Below, piece by piece: positions 58,855-64,000 of a stretch of DNA of 64,000 nucleotides. Position 1 is the first letter of the stretch. Every line of letters starts with the position of its first letter. The notes under the pieces were generated by a model, which worked only from the letters and a program-made list of their open reading frames with translations, had not been told where the DNA came from and made no database searches. Where the stretch lies: positions 211,001 to 275,000 of the forward strand of contig JAWRVZ010000235.1 of the NCBI GenBank assembly GCA_037043235.1, in the 5' to 3' direction. A program made the position numbers and the translations under genes. This DNA comes from Rhodeus uyekii. Taxonomy: Eukaryota; Chordata; Actinopteri; Cypriniformes; Acheilognathidae.

Positions 58855-60190
58855 TAGGTTTTACCTACACTAAACGTCTCCACAAGGATAGAAAAACCTG
58901 AAATCAACATTTTGGGGATAACCTAACATAAAAAGGGTCTATGCTATATAACCACGGTATAAATATCACTGTAGTCTCCCACACTTACTGTACACACACA
59001 CAATTGTGCACGGACGTTACACCTGTAAAATTGAACAAATGATTTAAGAGGATTCTGTCAGCGAGAATATTTGGCTTTCAACGGATAGAGCAGATATTCC
59101 AATTTGTTTGCAGTTACAGAAAACCAAATAAAATCCTTGAACTGTGCCATGCTAAACCACTATCTTTGTTTGCACAATGTGTGTGCGTGCGTGTGTGTGT
59201 GTGAGAACGAGTGCAAACGTCCCAGTGCCTGTGCGACTGGTTGCAAAAGGGGAAAGATTGCAAAAGTGAAATAAATAAATGTTCCTGAGCTCTGATCAAA
59301 TCCAGAGCGCTTGTGTGAACAGCATAAGGTGGTATTAGTTTGGCTCCCAGACGGAACGTGGCCTACAGATGGATATTTCCTTCATAGCTGCGGGCTTTTT
59401 AATGTGACAGAAAGATTGCAAATCATATGCATGCAGCTGAATATTCATGCGAGACGAATGGTGCGGTTCAAAATAGAGAACTGTACAGTCGTTTATTACG
59501 GAAGAGCTCTCTTTTCTTTCTCACATGTAGGAGGCAGCTCTGGGCAACTAGCCATGCTACATAAATACGCGTGACGCTCAAATCCTTCCTCTCTATATTT
59601 GTAAATGTATATTTCTCTCTGCCTCTCCTTCTTACTGATGTGGTGCTTAAGATATTAGCCTTAAAACCCCATCGGAGAGAAATGGTGTTTATCCCAACCA
59701 ACATTCGGCCATGTGAACTGCTGTCGGCCTTATAGAAGCCTGAATGGATTGAATACCCAGACAAGGTATGTTGGGTTTTTTGGTTGCCATGACACCAGCC
59801 TAAATCAGAGCCAATCCCATCACTGCCAATGGACTGTGGAGGTGGAGCAAGTGTTTGTGTGGGACTGTTGTAACCACAGATTTTTTTTTGCTTTTTGTTT
59901 TTTGTTAGAAAACTCTGGAACAGACTTTATGGTGAAGACTTTTTTTAAAGAAGCTGTTTTATTCAGCAAGGCTCCATTTAAATGTTCAAATGTGACAATA
60001 AAGCAAATACACGGGGTTAATTCATCGCTCATGTTGTGACACGAACGATTTTAAATAGTCAGAATATTTAGTCACAGTATTTCTGAATAAAACAAAGCTT
60101 AATTTAGAAGGTTTGAGGGATTACAATACACTATGTGCATGTTAATAGCTGATTAAATTTTTAATGAAACATTTAGACCCGAAACATTAT

Positions 60191-60374
60191 GATTATCCTA
60201 AACTACATTGTCCAATCAAAGAGCATATCTCTCCCCTGACAACCAATCAGCAACTGTCAAAAATCACATTTAAAGGCTGTTTGATTATCCTAAACTACAC
60301 TGTCCAATCAAACGCATGTCTCTCCCCTGACAACCAATCAGCAAGTGTCAAAAATCACATTTAAAGGCTGTGAC
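60191..60374. repeat. 92-bp tandem duplication with CCAAT words
   Basis: GATTATCCTAAACTACA starts at 60191 and again at 60283. The copies differ by a few bases. Each carries GTCCAATCAAA and AACCAATCAGC, so four CCAAT boxes in the same orientation lie within 180 bp. Confidence 0.93.
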
Positions 60375-60525
60375 GTAACTAAAGCCTTTTTTCAACAAAG
60401 TAGACAGAAAACGTCTTGTCTTGCTATTTTATAGGTTTTAAATAGGTTTTTATAGGTTTTCAATCGATAAAAGTAGAGAAATCTGAAAAACACAGAGACC
60501 AACAGGTGCCTAAGGCCTGAACACA

Positions 60526-60561
<36 letters not shown>

Positions 60562-62548
60562 CAAACATACACTCACGCCCGCTCAAATGTATGCCGAAAC
60601 ATGTGCGTATGCAAATGCACACCGATTCTTCTATGTGAGCTCACACACACAGCTCAACACACCCAAAAACCGCTTCTGTATGTGGATGCATATGTATAAG
60701 GCCCAGAGCGATCTAACGCAAACACACACACAGACACACAAACACTTTATATTTGCCTATTAACATACTAATCATGCGCTATCCCACCATCACTTCATCC
60801 GGTGGCATACAGGGGCCCTCTGTCTCGGCGCACACACACAAACTTTATTTCTCACACTCTCTCTTTCTCTCGTTTATCCTGTTATCTCTGTAAACAAACG
60901 ACAGACTCTCCTCTGCTTCGACGGAACGGGGGGGTTTGCCTTTCATTGTTTTAAGAGCGGGAAGATGCTCCCGTCAGATGAATGGGGCTTTCTGGAGCTG
61001 AGAGCCATGAAGCTTTACACACTCTCATTTACAGGCCTATTTTTCACACTCTTGTTATGAAACGCGCGCACACACACACAACAGCTTTTCTTTCCCTTGT
61101 TATCCCATCCCCCTGTTCCTTGCCGTTTTCTCTCCGGTTTCATCCCTTGTTCTCTACGTTTTTTTCCCGCTCGCTGAGACGGGCGGCCTAGATCTGTGTC
61201 CAAACTGCTTTCCAGGCCGATTCCCTTACACACAAACGCATGCCAAAATTGATTCGCCGTGTTTCTGTTGTGCTTGTCAAATGTTTTCCCTTACTAGGAG
61301 CTCCAAAAGAACACAACGCCGTCTCTCTTTCGCATGCGGTAAGTAACATCGGTTTTATTTACGACGGCTCGGCCTTTCACAAGCCGCAGAGTTTTGTGCC
61401 TTTCCTGCATCTGCTGGAGGAGGGAAAGTTTGGACAGAAACTGACCTTTGAGAAACGGCTCAGGTTATTCTGAAAGACCTGTGGTGGGTTTTTTTTGTTG
61501 CTGTTGTTTTTGTGAGAGAGCATGACTGAACGGTGGACCCTGTCTTTTTTTCCCCATATTAAACAGGTTTACACAAAAAAAAACTGCATTTGCATGAGAT
61601 GTGACCAAATAAAAGCATTTTCTTTAACATGGAGGGCTGACATTTTGAGATCATGTCCCTTTATCGGACACTTTTAGTCATGAAATGAATTATTCATGGT
61701 GTTCTACTGTGATTTCAAAGCTTTGTGAAATCAATCAAATATGATTCAATGGAATCTGACCGAATCATCTGAAAGCTTTTGCAACAAAAACAGAATTACT
61801 AAGTGCACATTTAACGAACGCAACAAACCTAAGCTTATCACTTTCCTTTATTTTAACGACTCCTTTCAGTAAATCAGTCCAAATGAATGAACTGACTGAC
61901 TCACTGAACGGCAAGTCACCTTCAGGCTTGTAGTGAACTATAGACTAATTATTCAATCATTTAAAATATTTTTTTCTGAAAAAGGGGGTTTCTTCAAAAG
62001 TTGCCTCTTTGGAGGAATCGTATAGGATGTCGATGGTTGAAAAAAAGGCAACTGTCGTTCGGGATAGAGAAAAGCCGGCAGACCTCCTCGCACACGTCCG
62101 TGCAAATCCGCAAAACAAAAATCGAATTGTATAAAAAAATAATTGACGTAACTGTTGAGCTGAAAATAGGAGGACATATCAAGACGACGGGGGCGACACT
62201 GGGGTTGAGCCCCCCGAGAGAGCCGTAGAGAATGGGTGAAAAGAGAGGGAGAGGGAGAGGAAGAAAGGATCAGAGGGAGAGAGGTTGGCAGCGATGAGGT
62301 TCTGGCACCTTCTACATAGAGCTCACCATACAGGGTGCCAAAAAATGGCAGACGAGGCTGCCCCCGTTCCCTCGCCTTTTCTCTGTCTCCCTCTCTCTCG
62401 CCCCTCGGCGATCTTGATCATCCCTTTCTCCTCTTTCTAAAGAGGTTTTATCTAATGAGCTCCATGAGAATTCAATCTAACAGCACTAATGCAGAACTTC
62501 TACTCCTATAGATTTGAGTTATGGCTCAGCTTTCCAGAGCCGTCGCGT

Positions 62549-62552
<4 letters not shown>

Positions 62553-62624
<72 letters not shown>
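62553..62624. repeat. (GT)36 microsatellite
   Basis: A pure GT run of about 72 bp, among the longest uninterrupted dinucleotide runs in the window. Confidence 0.97.
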
Positions 62625-62627
<3 letters not shown>

Positions 62628-62925
62628 GAGTAGGCCTGTGCTGTTACTGAGCTTGGTATTGTGTTCTTTGACTCGCAACCAGAGTCGTTGTGAGTGGGCC
62701 ACATTACTCTCTCTCTATATCTCTCTATCTCTCTCTTCTCCAGAGACATGCAAACACTTTTTTTACATTTAAGTTTGAGTTAAAAATTTCTGATAATTCT
62801 GATAAAATTTCAGCCTTTCTAACCATCTTTTAAATTAGTTGCATGTTTTCAAAACATTTCCAAAGTTTTTCAGAGCGAATCATACATACATATAACTGTA
62901 TACATACATATTAATACTGTGTATG

Positions 62926-62973
<48 letters not shown>

Positions 62974-62980
62974 TACACAC

Positions 62981-63012
<32 letters not shown>

Positions 63013-63098
63013 ACACACACACACATATATACACACATATACACGAACACACACATACAGACACACATATACATGTATATATATACACACACACACAC
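62926..63098. repeat. Alternating (TA)n/(CA)n tract
   Basis: TATATA and CACACA blocks alternate with short ACATAC links, leaving frames of 60-100 codons open on both strands. Not coding. Confidence 0.95.
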
Positions 63099-64000
63099 GT
63101 TATATATGTTTTCTCAGTTCTTTGCAGCAATATAGTAATTAAAAGGGTTAAAAAAATATTATTTACGTTCATAATATTTATTAAAACATTTTAATGCATG
63201 AAAAATGCATGCAAGAGCTGCATAAATATAGTAAATATACTAAATATAATATAAAATATAATACATTTTTTGATCCTATTACAAATCCCTCATATTTGTA
63301 TAATAAGAAAGGATTGATTTTTAGTTGTTAATTATTTTATCAAATAACTACTCTCAGATACATTGTGAATATTTTGCTCAGTGCTATTGTAGACAGACAG
63401 ATTTCATGCTTTTCATCACACACTAACACAAAAAAACTAAAGAAAGACCAGCAACTGAGAAAAGAAAACATTTGCTCTTTTTCAGTGACTCTCCGCTTCA
63501 GTTTTTTACGTTTCTTTCTCTGTCTGTCCCTCCCGTAGAGTTTAAAAGCAGGTGCTCGTTCAGTAGAGCTGACACTGGTTTGTTAATGCGTTTCACTTTT
63601 ACAATCCTTCCTTTGTGCTCTTAAAAAGCCCATAAATGTCTCCTGTGAGTAGAGAGCTGAGAAAGAGAGCTACAGTTATACTTCACGTCTTTCTTGAACA
63701 AATCCACTAGAATGAATCAAGAATAAATCCCAGAAGCTCAGGTGAGTCAGAGCCGAGGACAGTCCGAAATAAGAGAAATGTTGCATTACGGAAAAAGATT
63801 CTCAAATAAAAATGCTGTGCAATCTAACCTATGACCTAAAGAGGTGGATTTTCCTTTCATTTCAACAGTCTATCAGACTTTCAGGAGGAGCAGGAAGACA
63901 GGAAGAGTGACGGAGACAAAGAAAGACAGAGGAGGCACTTGGAAGCAGAAAGAGTGATGAAAGAAAGAGAGACGCGTTATGTACACTGGCTCGAAGTGAA

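Overview
This is vertebrate, teleost-type genomic DNA. Its genes are split into short exons with GT/AG borders, and most of the window is intron filled with microsatellites and small non-autonomous DNA transposons. The tRNA-headed SINE, the AT-rich elements that contain TGAAGACTGGAGGAATGATGCTG-like text, and the GATAGTTCACCC-type elements are, as I know them, typical of cyprinid fish (zebrafish, carp, goldfish relatives). The species cannot be fixed from the sequence alone.

Two protein-coding genes lie tail to tail. (1) On the + strand, positions 920-1033 hold the last coding exon of a RAD23-family gene, most likely rad23a: the C-terminal UBA2 domain and stop. A roughly 1.4-kb 3' UTR follows, ending at a clear AATAAA at 2403. 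(2) On the - strand lies the 3' two-thirds of nuclear factor I X (nfix). Nine exons, numbered 3 to 11 after the mammalian gene, run leftward from 29012 to 8828: 63, 75, 121, 128, 132, 170, 157, 95 and 15 coding nt. Reading phase is continuous through every junction, giving 317 codons after the first split codon, plus the stop. They encode the linker and the proline-rich transactivation region, ending in SWFL. The DNA-binding-domain exon (exon 2) and exon 1 are not in the window. Positions 29013-64000 are therefore at least 35 kb of intron 2, as expected for an NFI gene.

Layout: 1-2425 rad23a end; 2426-8827 nfix 3' UTR and/or intergenic DNA with one TA-flanked MITE; 8828-29012 nfix exons 11 to 3 and introns 10 to 3; 29013-64000 intron 2. 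Intron 2 holds several transposon families, including a hAT element with a perfect 8-bp target duplication, an 18-copy 112-bp tandem array, a 0.6-kb minisatellite that stays open in frame, a 124-bp tandem repeat rich in TTCTAGAA, and some non-repetitive stretches that could be regulatory.

The most interesting signals concern nfix RNA processing. CA or TG repeats sit directly against the splice sites of exons 5, 8, 9 and 10. Intron 8 begins with a CA run and ends with a complementary UG run, exon 10 has a tandem NAGNAG acceptor, and exons 9 and 10 are frame-preserving only if skipped together. I saw no CRISPR array, rRNA, virus-like gene, toxin gene or undescribed multi-gene system.
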